NCBI GenBank assembly: GCA_039995105.1 | Contig: CP146203.1 | Span: 1,612,001 to 1,676,000, forward strand | From: Jonesiaceae bacterium BS-20 | GTDB taxonomy: Bacteria; Actinomycetota; Actinomycetes; Actinomycetales; Cellulomonadaceae | Reading direction: 5' to 3' | DNA: 64,000 nt | In this document: positions 63,030 to 64,000 of the stretch, one piece after another | Layout: each line of letters opens with the position of its first letter | How positions within the stretch are numbered: position 1 is the stretch's first letter | Position numbers and translations under genes: made by a program | The notes under the pieces: model-generated | The model's input: the letters and a program-made list of their open reading frames with translations, nothing else | Databases searched by the model: none | Told to the model about the DNA's origin: nothing

Positions 63030-64000
63030 ATGAAGGCAGCACGTTTTCATGGTCAGCGCGACATCCGCATTGATAACGTCCCAGTCCCAGAACTACGTCC
63101 CGGTGCGGTAGCAATCGACGTAGCTTGGTGTGGCATTTGCGGAACTGACCTACACGAGTTTCTCGAGGGACCAATCTTTATTTCCTCACCGGGTCATGAG
63201 CATCCCCTGTCGGGTGAGGCGTACCCGGTCATCATGGGGCACGAGTACTCCGGGACCATTACCGCACTCGGCGAGGGAGTCACCGACCTCGAGGTAGGTC
63301 AAAACGTCATTGTCGAGCCCTATTTTGTCTGTAACGAGTGTGACCAGTGCAAGGCTGGCCTGTACCACCTGTGTGACAAGATGGGCTTCATCGGTCTCGC
63401 CGGAGGAAGCGGAGGGCTCGCTGAGAAGGCAGTCGTTGACCGGCGTTGGGTCCACCCCATCGGCGATATTCCCCTAGATGAGGCAGCCCTTATTGAGCCA
63501 TTATCCGTGGGACACCACGCCGTCATGCTCGCCGACCCAAAACCTGGCCAAGTGGCTCTGGTTGGTGGCGCCGGTCCGATCGGTTTGTTGACAGCTGCCG
63601 TGCTCAAGGCGTTCGACGTCACCGTGATCATGTCTGAAGTCTCGAATGCCAGGAAAACCAAGGCTCTCGAGTCCGGTGTGGCCGACTTCGTCGTTGATCC
63701 AACCGAGCAGGATGTGGCTGAGTTTGTTCGCTCCAAGACCAATGGCAAGGGTGCAGACCTTGCGTTCGAGTGTTCATCCGTGAATGCGGTCTTGGACGCA
63801 ATCATTGATTCCGTCAAGGCCCGGGCAACTGTCGTGATCGTTTCGATTTGGTCTCAGCGTGCGACCTTCGACATTCAACGGATGGTCCTGAAGGAAATCA
63901 AGATGGTGGGCTCGATTGCTTATGCCAATGACCATGCCAAGACTATTGAACTGGTCAAGGCGGGCAAGGTGGATCTTAAACCATTCATCACTGGCAAAAT
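63030..64000 (+). CDS. Zinc-dependent (R,R)-butanediol-type dehydrogenase, 3' end outside window
   Basis: An alcohol dehydrogenase of the medium-chain family, 323 codons visible. Catalytic zinc ligands lie in CGICGTDLHEF and GHEYSG, the structural zinc in CNECDQCKAGLYHLC, and the NAD site in GGAGPIGLLTA. The segment GPIFISSPGHEHPLSGEAYP is typical of 2,3-butanediol/acetoin dehydrogenases, which interconvert acetoin and butanediol. ATG with a strong GGAGG. Confidence 0.85.
   Translation, partial: MKAARFHGQRDIRIDNVPVPELRPGAVAIDVAWCGICGTDLHEFLEGPIFISSPGHEHPLSGEAYPVIMGHEYSGTITALGEGVTDLEVGQNVIVEPYFVCNECDQCKAGLYHLCDKMGFIGLAGGSGGLAEKAVVDRRWVHPIGDIPLDEAALIEPLSVGHHAVMLADPKPGQVALVGGAGPIGLLTAAVLKAFDVTVIMSEVSNARKTKALESGVADFVVDPTEQDVAEFVRSKTNGKGADLAFECSSVNAVLDAIIDSVKARATVVIVSIWSQRATFDIQRMVLKEIKMVGSIAYANDHAKTIELVKAGKVDLKPFITGK

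Overview
The window is from an Actinomycetota chromosome, probably Micrococcales/Actinomycetales-like. The support is a WhiB protein, a phosphatidylinositol-mannoside locus (PgsA-type synthase, acyltransferase, PimA), the actinobacterial order secF-secD-yajC-ruvB-ruvA-ruvC-yebC, and frequent GTG starts and ATGA/GTGA overlaps. I do not assign a genus.

Layout. (1) 1-23.8 kb and 37.2-40.54 kb are two pieces of one conjugative/replicating element (an ICE or integrated plasmid). It carries a type IV secretion operon (VirB4-like ATPase, TcpC/VirB8-like protein, small pilin-like membrane proteins), a primase/helicase next to an iteron-rich origin-like region, DinG-like and SF1 helicases, a RecB/Cas4-like nuclease, an orphan adenine methyltransferase, a WhiB regulator, a sigma-like protein, and many unknown genes. 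(2) 23.8-37.2 kb is a scrambled insert in that element: an RHS fragment with an HNH toxin tip and a neighbouring immunity candidate, an IS3 remnant, an intact IS1634-type IS, a large fibronectin-like surface protein, a protease/lipoprotein cassette, several pseudogenes, and a second decayed IS1634 copy cutting a prepilin gene. (3) 40.55-42.48 kb is a group II intron with its reverse transcriptase, placed between the element and the aspS terminator. (4) 42.6-64 kb is ordinary core chromosome: aspS, hisS, a DUF349 gene, relA, apt, secF/secD/yajC, ruvB/ruvA/ruvC, yebC, a NUDIX gene, the PIM lipid genes, and the start of a butanediol-type dehydrogenase.

The most interesting signal is a short element-wide motif, (G/C)CCGCACAT. 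I count 18 copies on both strands, all within 1.1-39.0 kb, and saw none in the core part. In ten copies the motif is followed by exactly 9 nt and then an ATG. In seven of the other eight, the base at that same position is an A; the last has a G. This fits a dedicated promoter whose start point is fixed, often giving leaderless mRNAs. No -35 box is shared. The element encodes two proteins that could read it: a sigma-factor-like protein whose own start carries the motif, and a WhiB protein. The motif also ties the 37-40 kb genes to the 1-24 kb genes, exposes a nested gene inside the nuclease gene, and points to a gene lost at an IS junction.
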